Assembly (NCBI RefSeq): GCF_030540545.1 | Contig: NZ_JAUNVZ010000004.1 | Coordinates: forward strand, 1 to 64,000 | Source of the DNA: Rothia sp. (in: high G+C Gram-positive bacteria) | Lineage (GTDB): Bacteria > Actinomycetota > Actinomycetes > Actinomycetales > Micrococcaceae | Length of the DNA stretch: 64,000 bases | Reading direction: 5' to 3' | Shown: piece after piece, positions 1-7,834 of the stretch | Numbering within the stretch: the stretch's first letter is position 1 | How the letters are laid out: each line of letters begins with the position of its first letter | The notes under the pieces: generated by a model | What the model saw: only the letters and a program-made list of their open reading frames with translations | Told to the model about the DNA's origin: nothing | Database searches by the model: none | Program-made: the position numbers and the translations under genes

Positions 1-42
1 GGTACTGCACTTTTGTGGGTGTGGGAGAGTAGGTCGCCGCCG
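1..42 (+). rRNA. rrf: 5S rRNA, 3' end (partial)
   Basis: The first 42 bases match the conserved 3' part of bacterial 5S rRNA (helix IV/V and the closing strand, ending GTAGGTCGCCGCC). The 5' part lies outside the window, so an rRNA operon ends here. A strong intrinsic terminator follows at 54-84. Identification rests on recognising the conserved 5S tail. Confidence 0.85.
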
Positions 43-53
43 GTTTTTTATTC

Positions 54-84
54 AAAGGAGGATCCTTACGGATCCTCCTTTTTT
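54..84 (+). terminator. intrinsic terminator of the rRNA operon
   Basis: A perfect 12-bp stem (54-65 with 70-81) with a TTAC loop is followed by a T-run, directly downstream of the 5S end. Confidence 0.9.
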
Positions 85-112
85 GTATCTGCGCATAGAT
101 ATACTCCAAAAT

Positions 113-160
113 AAAAGGGGTGGCTCTCTATAGATCATCTATAGAGAGCCACCCCCTTTT
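113..160. terminator. bidirectional terminator-like hairpin
   Basis: A long near-perfect stem (113-135 with 138-160) has AAAA on one side and TTTT on the other. It can terminate the minus-strand DoxX-like gene and act as a backup for the rRNA operon. Confidence 0.8.
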
Positions 161-165
161 CGTAT

Positions 166-552
166 TTAAAGAGACTTATACATCCTCCACGCCTTATAGC
201 TCAAAGGAAGCTGTAGAGGCAGCCGACCATAAGCAAGAGCACGCATAGCAGGCGGCTTAGAACGCCACATATGAGCCATCTGCACATTCGCAGGAAACAC
301 CGCAGCATAGAGAGCAATAGAACTCAATGCACCCAGCTTACGAGTCTTTGGGCAGGCAAGCATAGCTGCAATACTCAGCTCAGCTGCACCCGAGAGATAC
401 GTATAAGCGCGAGGCTTACCGGGAAATGACGGAGGAATAATAGAGTCGAATGGTTCTGGCTTCAGGAAATGCAGAGTGCCCATAGTAGCTAGAGCTGCTG
501 CAGTGCGTCGAGCAGATTGGTTGGCTGCTTCACGGTCTAATAGGAATGACAT
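166..552 (-). CDS. DoxX-like small integral membrane protein
   Basis: The product is 128 residues, with hydrophobic helices and the arrangement seen in DoxX-family proteins: an N-terminal amphipathic helix, a Gly/Ala/Glu helix around residues 52-68 (SGAAELSIAAML), and a third helix near 74-92 running into a NVQMAHMW segment. DoxX proteins are short membrane proteins of poorly defined function, some linked to redox balance. The gene ends at a bidirectional hairpin. The ribosome-binding GGAG sits very close to the ATG, so the true start may be slightly downstream. Family assignment comes from pattern and length; nothing here indicates a substrate. Confidence 0.7.
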   Translation of the reverse strand: MSFLLDREAANQSARRTAAALATMGTLHFLKPEPFDSIIPPSFPGKPRAYTYLSGAAELSIAAMLACPKTRKLGALSSIALYAAVFPANVQMAHMWRSKPPAMRALAYGRLPLQLPLSYKAWRMYKSL

Positions 553-719
553 ACTCCAATTCTAGATGAGCTGTTCCAGATCGAGTGTATATGTTCCACG
601 TGAAACATTGCAGATTCTGACGGCTATTTGAGGCGAAGATACGGATTATTGAGTGCGCGAGTTCTAGAGACTGTAGCTCGGTGCATTAAGAGCTATGATT
701 GCGTTGCTTTTTTGGAGAC

Positions 720-1095
720 AAGAGTAGAGGGTGTTGGGTTTGGGTTTCTGAGACTGGGGCGCAGTACGAGGAAAAGGCGTTCGCGCACGACCCTGATCAT
801 TTCGCTGGAGCGAAATGTTCAGGCTAATAGCGCTCAACCTTTTCCTCTGCCCGCTCCGGTTCCCGAGATGGCTGGGTTTTCTTTTCTGCTTGGCTTTGGT
901 CTGTATCTCGTGTTCCAAAGATGGTTGGGTCCCCTGATGTCCGCGCTGTTTCTCTCTTATCTCTCACGCTCTGCAGATGGCTGGGACTTACCCCTGCAGC
1001 CCTGAGGAGGGGCTGCGAATGGGGTTCTGCGCTGCTTGCGTTTTGCACGCGTGTTGCCTGATCTTGTACCCACTTTCGGGGTGGTAGGGTTTCGT
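720..1095 (+). repeat. left arm of a decayed inverted duplication
   Basis: Read in reverse complement, this stretch shares several blocks in roughly the same order with 1865-2245. Examples are a GAGGAAAAG block near 767 and 2180, an ACGCGTGC block near 1050 and 1912, and a CACCCCGAAGT-like block near 1080 and 1880. Identity is partial and gapped. Alignment by eye only. Confidence 0.45.
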
Positions 1096-1265
1096 AGATT
1101 TCTTTCCTTTCTTCAAACTCGGATATGTCTATATCCAATCCGGCAAGGCTGCGGACTATACCACCCGCATGGATGATGTTCTTTAGCCCCAGTAAGGGCT
1201 GGGAGGCTGGTGAACCCAAAAACCCTACACCCTCGGTATCATCGTCCCATGCGCCACGTAATTGA

Positions 1266-1352
1266 GCCGATGAGCTGAGCCCCAGGTAATTGCGTTTCTT
1301 CAGTCCACGTGCGCGAGCTTCTTACCTGATCGTCAGAGGCTCATCCCATACG
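1266..1352 (+). repeat. short interspersed element, copy A
   Basis: About 86 bp. It shares with copies B and D the internal blocks CCCCAGG, CTTACCTGATCGTCAG and GGCTCATCCCAT. The left end has diverged. Part of a four-copy family in this 2-kb stretch. Confidence 0.6.
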
Positions 1353-1358
1353 ACTACT

Positions 1359-1439
1359 GACAGGCTGTGAGCGTAGATAATGTTCATTGAGCCATGAAAT
1401 ACAGTACTCAATAGACACTTAGAGCGCTCACAACCTGTC
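1359..1439. repeat. long inverted-repeat hairpin
   Basis: 15-bp arms (1359-1373 and 1425-1439) match at 14 of 15 positions. Further dyad symmetry lies inside (TGTTCATTGAG against CTCAATAGACA). The length resembles the neighbouring A-D elements but the sequence differs. Confidence 0.7.
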
Positions 1440-1495
1440 GATATATATCGTTTTTGGGCATGGGCTGGGATTAACACAAGGTGAATCACTATGGG

Positions 1496-1580
1496 CGTAT
1501 GGGATGATCCCCAGGCATTAGCATTGTTGAGACCAGTAGCGTGTGTTTTTTACCCGATCGTCAGAGGCTCATCCCATGCG
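1496..1580 (+). repeat. short interspersed element, copy B, with terminal inverted repeats
   Basis: 85 bp. The ends CGTATGGGATGATCC and GGCTCATCCCATGCG are near-perfect inverted repeats. Internally it shares the GAGACCAGTAGCGTGTG block with copy D and the GATCGTCAGAGGCTCATCCC block with copy A. Confidence 0.7.
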
Positions 1581-1597
1581 GGTATGTAAAATACCCC

Positions 1598-1668
1598 CAC
1601 GTCGCGAATACTATTTTTCGTCGCGAAGGAAGACACCCCTCGCGACAAAAAATACTATTCGCGACGTG
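1598..1668. repeat. 29-bp-arm inverted repeat
   Basis: Arms 1598-1626 and 1640-1668 pair at 27 of 29 positions around a 13-nt loop. The arm core is TCGCGAATA followed by a T-run and GTCGCGA. A smaller hairpin (1580-1596) abuts on the left. The arms are symmetric AT/GC mixtures, unlike the GC-stem plus U-tract terminators elsewhere in the window. Confidence 0.8.
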
Positions 1669-1711
1669 CGAGCATAATCGTAGTATTCGATGCGGATGAT
1701 CATTTACGGGG

Positions 1712-1797
1712 CGCATGGGACGATGCTAAGACAGTCGCGTTCTACAGTTCGCTTGGGTTGGATTTCCTGCCGGATCTAAAGAGCATCATCCCATGCG
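1712..1797 (+). repeat. short interspersed element, copy C (divergent centre)
   Basis: 86 bp. The terminal inverted repeats CGCATGGGACGATG and CATCATCCCATGCG match the ends of copies B and D, while the interior differs. This suggests the ends are the conserved, functional part. Confidence 0.6.
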
Positions 1798-1864
1798 GGG
1801 GTGTGACCGCAGTCTAGCCGTATTGGGAGAGAAAACGTAGAGCACCCAAGAAAAGGGAAGAAGC

Positions 1865-2245
1865 CTCAGAAACGCTAGCACCCCGAAGTCGGGGAAAAGA
1901 ACACCGGAAGACGCGTGCGGAAGGCGAGAACTCGAAAACCCTATTCGCCGTCCCCCTTCAGGACTGCACGGATAAGTCCCAGCTCTCTGCAGAACGCAAG
2001 CATAGAGGTGAGAGTGGAGGCACGCGACTTACGAGTTATGACAAACCCCGCACCACCAACACAATAAAAACCTGTGTCAGATAGTGCGGGGTGTGGCATT
2101 GTCTGAGCTGGAGCGGTCTCTCTACTCTCGCCTCCAAACTCGCAAACGCAACCATAAGCACGGAATGTCTTTTCCTCGCACCGCGACCCAACCTCAAAAA
2201 CTCGGAGCCATAACCACTTCGGAAACGTGACGTACGAGTACAAGC
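1865..2245 (-). repeat. right arm of a decayed inverted duplication
   Basis: Partner of the 720-1095 arm (see there). Together the arms flank the short-element array. No frame is preserved between the two arms, so a coding origin is unclear. Confidence 0.45.
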
Positions 2246-2417
2246 CGCAAGGAGAAGAAACGAGCGTCGGCGCGCAGTTTTGCGCAGGAAGTATGAAAAA
2301 CCAACCCGAACTAGCCTCATAAAGGTGATACTTCCGGAGCAATGTTTGAGCACCCGCGAAGTTTCAATCTCCACCGCGGCGCCGGAACCAAAGTGCTCAA
2401 TGAAACTCAGATAAAGC

Positions 2418-2501
2418 TCATGGGACGAGCCCCAGGCAGTTGTGTTTTCGAGACCAGTAGCGTGTGCTTCTTACCTGATTGTCGGAGTATCATCCCATGT
2501 G
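2418..2501 (+). repeat. short interspersed element, copy D
   Basis: 84 bp with ends TCATGGGACGAGCC and TATCATCCCATG. Its interior is closest to copy B (TCGAGACCAGTAGCGTGTG) and copy A (CTTCTTACCTGAT). It lies just downstream of the lysE stop codon. Confidence 0.65.
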
Positions 2502-2538
2502 AAAAATCAGATACTCAGCCGCAGCCTAGCCATAGTGT

Positions 2539-3174
2539 TTATAGAGAAGGCATGGTGAAAATGGTGTATGCCAGGTAAATCATGAGCAAGCCGATTGCAA
2601 TATCGAGTACTCTCCATGCGGCAGGCTTAGCGAAAATCGGTCGGAGGAATCGAGAACCATAACCGAGCAGCAGGAACCAGGCGAGGGATCCGAAGCAGCA
2701 TCCAATGTAGTAGTACCAGCGTCCGGGGTCACCGTAGTTATTGGCGAGGGATCCGAGCAGAATAGTGGTGTCCAAATAGGCGTGCGGGTTGAGGTAGGTC
2801 ATGGCTGCGGCGATAAGAAGCGCTTTGGTTAGTGTTTGGGGTCCGCTGTCGGCGGTGTCAATAATGAGCGCTTCACTTTTGCGGCTGCGCCATAGGGCGT
2901 TGAGGCCGTACCAGAGCAGGAAGATGCTGCCTCCGTAGCGGAAGACTTCCAGGATCCAGGGTGCGGCGTGGATGAGACTGCCGAAGCCGAAGACTCCAAG
3001 CCCAATGAGGAGCACATCGGAGAGTACGCAGAAGATAATAATGGGGGTCACCCAGCGTCCTAGGATTCCCTGTTTGAGGACGTAGCTATTTTGGGCGCCG
3101 ATGGCGACGATGAGGGTCAGTGTTGTGGTGAAGCCGGTGAGTGCGATGGGTAGGAGTGCGGTGTCAATACTCAT
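2539..3174 (-). CDS. lysE: LysE/ArgO-type basic amino-acid exporter
   Basis: A LysE-superfamily membrane exporter. The N-terminal helix reads ...LIVAIGAQNSYVLKQG, the family hallmark, and a conserved NPHAYLDT motif lies in the third quarter. About six hydrophobic helices and a length near 211 residues fit the family. Known members export L-lysine and L-arginine under control of a divergent LysG, and that arrangement is seen here. I prefer the ATG at 3174 (MSIDTALL) because the frame also opens 57 nt upstream at 3231, which would leave only 11 bp to lysG and no room for an operator. The substrate is inferred from family and context. Confidence 0.88.
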   Translation of the reverse strand: MSIDTALLPIALTGFTTTLTLIVAIGAQNSYVLKQGILGRWVTPIIIFCVLSDVLLIGLGVFGFGSLIHAAPWILEVFRYGGSIFLLWYGLNALWRSRKSEALIIDTADSGPQTLTKALLIAAAMTYLNPHAYLDTTILLGSLANNYGDPGRWYYYIGCCFGSLAWFLLLGYGSRFLRPIFAKPAAWRVLDIAIGLLMIYLAYTIFTMPSL

Positions 3175-3242
3175 GTGTTGAGCATACCCAACACGCCGAC
3201 ATAAATCTATTTCAAGAATTTTAAGTAGCATAAAATAGTCTT

Positions 3243-4175
3243 ATGAGCCGTTTGAGTGCAGACCAGCTACAGACATTCGTCACGATTATTGAATACGGGA
3301 CCTTCGAGGCCGCCGCCGATATTCTCGGAGTGAGCGCCCCGGCTATTTCCCAGCGTGTGAAAACCATGGAGCGCATTGCCGGTCAGGTACTGCTGCGCAG
3401 AACCAACCCCATCGAGCCGACAGCGGCGGGGGAGAATATTCTGCGTATTGCCCGCCAGAGCGAGTACCTACAGCAGGAGTTGGAGCGTGCCTTGGCGGGC
3501 TCTACAGGGCATCGCACAATCTCTATTGCGGTTAATGCGGATTCTCTTGCCACCTGGTTCATGGAGGCTGTACGCGCCCTGGCGGTGGAGGAATCTATTT
3601 ATTGTCAGATTCGCCGCGAGGGCGAGTTTCAGTCCAGTGCCCTGCTGCGCAGCGGTGAGGTGATGGGGGCGATTACTTCTGATCCTCACCCTATTGCAGG
3701 CTGCAGCTGGGAGCCTCTGCGCGTTATGAAGTATTGGGTGGTGGCGTCGAGGGAATTTGTGCAGCGTCATTTTCCTGATTTCCCGCGCGTGTCTTTGGAA
3801 CAGCTGGATGCTGCCCCCGTGCTGGAGTATGACCGTCAGGATTATGGCTATCACCGGGCACGGCAGCTACTGGAGGCACAATACCGTATAAACCCCGAGG
3901 AGAGCGACTTTAGCTTGTCTGAGCGGGTTCCGGCTCCGCGTCTTTATGTTCCTTCCTCACCCGATTATGCCCGTGCCGTGGATGCCGGGTGTGCCTGGGG
4001 CGTACTACCCTGGGAGCAATGCGAGAAAGGTCTGAGCTCCGGGGAGCTGGTGGCTCTGGTGGAGGAGCCTTTTGAGGTGCAGCTATATTGGCAGCATTGG
4101 AATATTGACTCTCCTCTGCTGGCTAGCGTGACGGATGGGATTCGTCGGGCTGCCGATGCGGGGCAGAATTCATGA
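3243..4175 (+). CDS. lysG: LysR-family regulator, LysG-like
   Basis: 310 residues. The N-terminal helix-turn-helix (about residues 5-62) has typical LysR wording (QLQTFVTIIEYGTFEAAADILGVS), followed by an effector-binding domain to the C-terminus. It is divergent from lysE. Known LysG proteins activate lysE when basic amino acids accumulate. A TAAAAT -10-like box lies only a few bases before the ATG with no clear Shine-Dalgarno, suggesting a leaderless mRNA. The stop overlaps the next gene's start (ATGA), so the carrier downstream is probably co-translated. Confidence 0.85.
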   Translation: MSRLSADQLQTFVTIIEYGTFEAAADILGVSAPAISQRVKTMERIAGQVLLRRTNPIEPTAAGENILRIARQSEYLQQELERALAGSTGHRTISIAVNADSLATWFMEAVRALAVEESIYCQIRREGEFQSSALLRSGEVMGAITSDPHPIAGCSWEPLRVMKYWVVASREFVQRHFPDFPRVSLEQLDAAPVLEYDRQDYGYHRARQLLEAQYRINPEESDFSLSERVPAPRLYVPSSPDYARAVDAGCAWGVLPWEQCEKGLSSGELVALVEEPFEVQLYWQHWNIDSPLLASVTDGIRRAADAGQNS

Positions 4176-5302
4176 GTTGGTTGGATCGCTATCAGAGCTT
4201 TTTATATTTGCTCTCCCTAAGCCTTGGTGCAGCCCTATCGCTAGTACTGGGTGTTGAGGGTACCGCCTGGTGTGAGCTGCTGGTTCCGGCTGTTTTGGGT
4301 GTGCTGCTCTGGGCTAATTTTATGGGTATTCCCTTCTTTAGCGTAGATAGTAGCGCTCGGGCAAGCCGCTCCCTCTCTGCTGAGGTGGCTCGGATTCTGC
4401 CCGTTATTCTAACCGTTAATTGCGTGCTTAATCCTCTGATTGTCTCAGTGCTGCTGGTGCTTTTTCTGCCCGGTGCGGGGGTTGAATCCTACGCGGTGGC
4501 AATTATTCTTCTGGCTCCTTGCATTGATTATGTGGTGGTTTTTACGCGCCTTGCCGGTGGGTCTTGGCAACCCTTGCTGGCTTTAACACCTCTGCTTTTG
4601 AGTGTTCAGGCTATCTATATACCTATATTGACCTGTATTTATAGTTACATTGGTATATTGCCAATTATTCATATAGAGGGTTTTGGTGGCTGGACCGAAG
4701 GATACGGAATCGTTATCTTAGTGCTCCTGCTTCCCTTCGGTGCAGCCATTGCCCTGCAATATTTATTGCGCCATGCACCCAGAACCCCCAGTGCCGCCCT
4801 GCGCACAGCCAGCTATATAGCACGCATTCTAAGCACCAGTGCAGAACGCTTTATGGTGCCTCTGATGTGCCTGCTGCTGCTCGTCATGGCCGCTGCCTAC
4901 ACAGCGCCCGTGGTACACAGTCGGGAGATCGAACATCTAGGACCCATAGCCGCCGTCTATATACTCTACGGGGCACTCTCGGCAGCTGCGGCATATACCC
5001 TGGCTCGTATGAGTGCGCGTCTGGATCGCAGCGATAGTATTGCCGTGAGTATGAGCGCTGCAACTCGTAATGCCCTGGTTATATTCCCCGTGGTGAGCGT
5101 GCTGGCAGTTAGCTTGCGTCACTACCCGGGTGCGCAGCTTATGCGCCTGAGCGTGGTGCTCCAAACCCTGTGCGAAATTATTATTCTGCTGGCCCTAGTG
5201 GTGATTTTCCACTGCACATCCCCTCGAGGTTCAGGACGACAAAAGAACCAAGAGCAGAAACTAACAGGAAAGCAGAAGCTAACGGATCGAAACCTGCGCT
5301 AA
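4172..5302 (+). CDS. ACR3/bile-acid:Na+ symporter-family membrane carrier
   Basis: 376 residues with about ten hydrophobic helices. The segment LAPCIDYVVVFTRLAGG (around residues 112-128) resembles the conserved Cys-containing helix of arsenite carriers of the ACR3 type, and a TRNALVIFP-like motif near residue 300 matches the SBF/BART superfamily. The tail is short and charged. It overlaps lysG by 4 bp, so expression is probably coupled. No arsR or arsC lies nearby, so arsenite is not proven as substrate. The context suggests an amino-acid-linked or general anion role. Confidence 0.7.
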   Translation: MSWLDRYQSFLYLLSLSLGAALSLVLGVEGTAWCELLVPAVLGVLLWANFMGIPFFSVDSSARASRSLSAEVARILPVILTVNCVLNPLIVSVLLVLFLPGAGVESYAVAIILLAPCIDYVVVFTRLAGGSWQPLLALTPLLLSVQAIYIPILTCIYSYIGILPIIHIEGFGGWTEGYGIVILVLLLPFGAAIALQYLLRHAPRTPSAALRTASYIARILSTSAERFMVPLMCLLLLVMAAAYTAPVVHSREIEHLGPIAAVYILYGALSAAAAYTLARMSARLDRSDSIAVSMSAATRNALVIFPVVSVLAVSLRHYPGAQLMRLSVVLQTLCEIIILLALVVIFHCTSPRGSGRQKNQEQKLTGKQKLTDRNLR

Positions 5303-5331
5303 AGATCGGCGTAGAGCGCACGATTAAACTC

Positions 5332-5370
5332 AGGAGCCGGTACCCGAGATCATCTCGGATACCGGCTCCT
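5332..5370. terminator. convergent hairpin between carrier gene and crgA
   Basis: A long GC-rich stem (5332-5349 with 5353-5370, AGGAGCCGGTA core) lies between two converging genes. There is no clear U-tract on either side. Confidence 0.65.
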
Positions 5371-5391
5371 GCGTTTCAACGCTATAGTAAG

Positions 5392-5862
5392 CTATCGCCA
5401 GCGTGTCATCATGAGCATACTAACCATGAGTGCGCCCACGCCCACGCCAATATTACCGCCACCAATGCTCGGTACCGGGTACAGACCGCTCGTAATGTAG
5501 TAGACAATAATCCACAAAATGCCCACCACCAGCAGGGAAAACATAATCACCTTGTACCACAGGGGGGTGGGGGACTTGAGGGTCTGGCTGCTCTCCAGCT
5601 CCCGAGCCACGCGCATAAAGCGCTCATCGTCAGCAGAGAGAGGCTCTTTCTTAGCCTTCTTAGACTCAGACTTCTTCGAATCGGATGCCTTCTCGGCCTT
5701 GGTGGAGCTATCCTTGACCTCCGAGGTCTTCTCCTGGCTCTCTTTGGCCTCCTGAGCTTGCGCCTCGCGTGCCTTCAGCTCCTCAGAACGAGCCTTGGCA
5801 CGCTGAGCCTGTGCCGCAGACTTCTTACGCTTAGAATTTTTCCGAGCAGATGTGGTCGCCAT
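5392..5862 (-). CDS. crgA: cell-division protein CrgA
   Basis: 156 residues. The C-terminal 60 residues hold two membrane helices (about 101-122 and 134-153) with the family pattern SPTPLWYKV...YYI...G and a closing MMTRWR. CrgA is an actinobacterial membrane protein that interacts with FtsZ/FtsI and helps place septal wall synthesis. The first 95 residues are very rich in Lys, Glu, Ser and Ala and probably coiled or disordered, longer than the short N-terminus of mycobacterial CrgA. GGAGG precedes the ATG. The location beside the sortase-trpG-pknB block is the usual one. Confidence 0.92.
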   Translation of the reverse strand: MATTSARKNSKRKKSAAQAQRAKARSEELKAREAQAQEAKESQEKTSEVKDSSTKAEKASDSKKSESKKAKKEPLSADDERFMRVARELESSQTLKSPTPLWYKVIMFSLLVVGILWIIVYYITSGLYPVPSIGGGNIGVGVGALMVSMLMMTRWR

Positions 5863-5997
5863 CTATCCTCCGCATGGTATTAGGCAAACTTTTCATGTAC
5901 GTTAGAACTATCTTTGCAGACTCGCGGGATGATTTCATCTTTGACTCGCGTTCTCTACACTAAAGATAGATAGACTCTACGGTACAAAGGATAAGCT

Positions 5998-6747
5998 ATG
6001 GCCCGAACCAGCACGGCAGCACAGAAGCAGCCCGCCCCCAAAAGCGCCCTGCAATGGGTCGTTCAAATCCTGGGCGAGCTGCTCATTACCGCCGGACTTA
6101 TCCTGCTACTCTTTGTCGCCTGGCAGCTATGGTGGACCAATATTGCCGCCAATAACACCCAGGCAGCAGCCGTAGACTCCCTAAGCCGTGAATTCGATCA
6201 GGCAACACCCCAAGAAATTATTGAATGGGACCCCGCCAACCCCGTGAGCACCCTAGAGGACCCCGCCCACGGCCAGGCGTTCGGTATTATCTACATCCCC
6301 AAGCTCGGCAATGACTACCAGCGACCCCTGGCGCAGGACACCACCAGCGATGTTATCGACACCCTGGGCCTGGGTCACTACGACGAAACCGCCCTACCCG
6401 GCCAGGTAGGTAACTTCTCCGTCGCCGGCCACCGCCAAACCCGCGGCGCCGTACTGGACTATATCGACCAGCTAGAAACCGGGGATAAAATCTATGTGCG
6501 CACCAAAGACGGCTACTACATTTACAGCGTCTATAGCCACGAAATCGTCACCCCCGACCGCGTGGATGTCATTGACCCCGTTCCCGGCCAGCCCGGCGTA
6601 GCACCCACCGAGCGCCTGATGACGCTCACCACCTGCCACCCCCGCTATGGCGATACCGAACGCTATATTGTGCACGCGCGCTTTGAATCCTGGCGCCCCG
6701 CAGCAGCCGGTGCCCCCGAACCCATTGCCCACCTGACCACCAAGTAA
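5998..6747 (+). CDS. srtE: class E sortase
   Basis: 249 residues. One N-terminal membrane helix (about 22-46) is followed by a sortase domain. The catalytic triad is visible: His145 in SVAGHRQTRG, Cys213 in TLTTCHP and Arg222 in GDTERYIVHARF. Class E sortases of actinobacteria cleave LAXTG-type signals and attach proteins to peptidoglycan. Two proteins in this window (34.2 kb and 36.5 kb) end in LASTG and LAATG plus a helix and basic tail, so they are candidate substrates. The gene is divergent from crgA and followed by a small membrane gene and trpG, as in related genomes. Confidence 0.92.
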   Translation: MARTSTAAQKQPAPKSALQWVVQILGELLITAGLILLLFVAWQLWWTNIAANNTQAAAVDSLSREFDQATPQEIIEWDPANPVSTLEDPAHGQAFGIIYIPKLGNDYQRPLAQDTTSDVIDTLGLGHYDETALPGQVGNFSVAGHRQTRGAVLDYIDQLETGDKIYVRTKDGYYIYSVYSHEIVTPDRVDVIDPVPGQPGVAPTERLMTLTTCHPRYGDTERYIVHARFESWRPAAAGAPEPIAHLTTK

Positions 6748-6768
6748 CCTAGAGAAAAGGAACCCACC

Positions 6769-6966
6769 ATGTACGGCTGGATTTTCCGCCACCTGCCCGG
6801 TCCGCTCTGGGTACGCATTCTGATCTCCATTCTGCTCATTGCCGCGATTGTCTATGCGCTCATGGAGTACGTATTCCCCCATTTTGCTCAGTACGGGCCC
6901 TTTAACCTGGACGTCACCATTGACCCCGGTAGCTCAAGCCCCTCTGCCAGCCCCACAAGCCGCTAA
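6769..6966 (+). CDS. small single-helix membrane protein, function unknown
   Basis: 65 residues with a good ribosome-binding site (AAAGGAA). One hydrophobic helix at about residues 13-33 (RILISILLIAAIVYALM) precedes a short exported tail rich in Ser and Pro. A similar tiny membrane gene commonly sits between srtE and trpG/pabA in actinobacteria. It is probably co-transcribed with srtE (22-bp gap). No catalytic motif is visible. Confidence 0.75.
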   Translation: MYGWIFRHLPGPLWVRILISILLIAAIVYALMEYVFPHFAQYGPFNLDVTIDPGSSSPSASPTSR

Positions 6967-6987
6967 GACCTACCCTAGAGGAGAATT

Positions 6988-7620
6988 ATGACTCGCATCC
7001 TGGTCATTGATAACTACGACAGCTTTGTCTTTACCCTGGTCGGCTACCTGCAGCAGCTCGGCGCCGAAACCACCGTCATTCGCAATGACGAAAAAAGCCT
7101 GGAAGAAACCCTCGCGCTCGCGGCAGAGCACGATGGTGTACTGATCTCTCCCGGCCCCGGCGCACCCGCAGAAGCCGGCGTCATTATTGATACCATTCGC
7201 TGGGCTGCCGATGAGCACAAGCCCCTGCTGGGCGTGTGCCTGGGGCACCAGGCCATTGCCGAGGCATTCGGCGCAACCGTCAGCCACGCTCCGGAACTGA
7301 TGCACGGTAAGACCTCGGTGCTCACCCACGAAAACATCTCCGTCTTTGTGGACGTTCCCAACCCCTTTACCGCTACCCGCTACCACTCCCTGGCGGTGGA
7401 ACCGGACTCTCTGCCCGATACTCTGGAGGTCACCTCCGTGACCGATAACGGCATTATTATGGGTCTGCGTCACCGCACCGCTCCCATGCACGGCGTGCAA
7501 TTCCACCCCGAGTCGGTCCTGACCGAAAGCGGTTACCTGATGCTCGGCAATTGGCTTGAAGAGGTCGGTCTTGAAGGGGCGGCAGCTCGCGCTAAGGAGC
7601 TCTCGCCGTTGATTGGTTAG
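6988..7620 (+). CDS. pabA: glutamine amidotransferase subunit, TrpG/PabA
   Basis: 210 residues, class I glutamine amidotransferase. N-terminal ILVIDNYDSF, an oxyanion stretch SPGPGAP, the nucleophile Cys84 in LGVCLGHQAI, and His173/Glu175 in QFHPES complete the triad. It supplies ammonia to aminodeoxychorismate or anthranilate synthase. In actinobacteria this gene beside pknB is usually annotated pabA or trpG, and no trp genes lie next to it here. A good ribosome-binding site (GAGGAG) precedes the ATG. Two hairpin terminators follow. Confidence 0.9.
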   Translation: MTRILVIDNYDSFVFTLVGYLQQLGAETTVIRNDEKSLEETLALAAEHDGVLISPGPGAPAEAGVIIDTIRWAADEHKPLLGVCLGHQAIAEAFGATVSHAPELMHGKTSVLTHENISVFVDVPNPFTATRYHSLAVEPDSLPDTLEVTSVTDNGIIMGLRHRTAPMHGVQFHPESVLTESGYLMLGNWLEEVGLEGAAARAKELSPLIG

Positions 7621-7705
7621 AGTTCTACCGGCTAGGCTCCTAGGAACCGATAAGCTATCGCGTATACGGGCTGTCAATCACCGTGAGAGAGGCAGCCGTA
7701 TAGCT

Positions 7706-7749
7706 AAAGGGCGTTCTAGAGGGTGTAAATCCCTCTAGAACGCCCTTTT
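7706..7749. terminator. bidirectional terminator after pabA
   Basis: A perfect stem (AAAGGGCGTTCTAGAGGG with its complement) has an A-run before and TTTT after. Confidence 0.85.
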
Positions 7750-7774
7750 ATATATTGAACGTTTCTTTATACGC

Positions 7775-7815
7775 TAAAGGCTCTAGAAGCTCTTAGAAGA
7801 GCTGCTAGAGCCTTT
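7775..7815. terminator. hairpin terminator after pknB
   Basis: The outer stem TAAAGGCTCTAG (7775-7786) pairs with 7804-7815, and an inner AGCTCTT/AAGAGCT stem extends it. It lies just beyond the pknB stop on the minus strand. Confidence 0.75.
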
Positions 7816-7834
7816 AGCCTAGGTAATCTAGATA

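Larger units (their letters stand above)
553..2538. other. about 2 kb without a convincing gene; repeat-rich
   Basis: No open frame here has a ribosome-binding site with protein-like composition. The frames present overlap on both strands and none resembles a known family. What is visible is a set of roughly 80-90 bp elements with terminal inverted repeats, two long hairpins, and two arms (about 720-1095 and 1865-2245) that resemble each other in inverted orientation. The region looks like decayed repetitive or mobile DNA downstream of an rRNA operon. Confidence 0.6.

Noticed and set aside
628-1005. 125-codon plus-strand open frame after the DoxX-like gene
   Set aside because: No ribosome-binding site, unnatural composition, and it overlaps equally long frames on the other strand; part of it reappears in the inverted arm at 2.1 kb without the frame being kept.
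824-1219. 131-codon minus-strand open frame
   Set aside because: No family resemblance and no ribosome-binding site. It lies in the decayed repeat arm and its counterpart arm carries no matching frame.
1200-2501. CRISPR array
   Set aside because: The repeated elements are about 85 bp, unevenly spaced, and conserved at the ends rather than as short identical repeats with unique spacers; no cas genes.
4172-5302. Arsenic-resistance operon
   Set aside because: Only a carrier of the superfamily is present; no arsR, arsC or arsenate genes nearby, so the role was not asserted.
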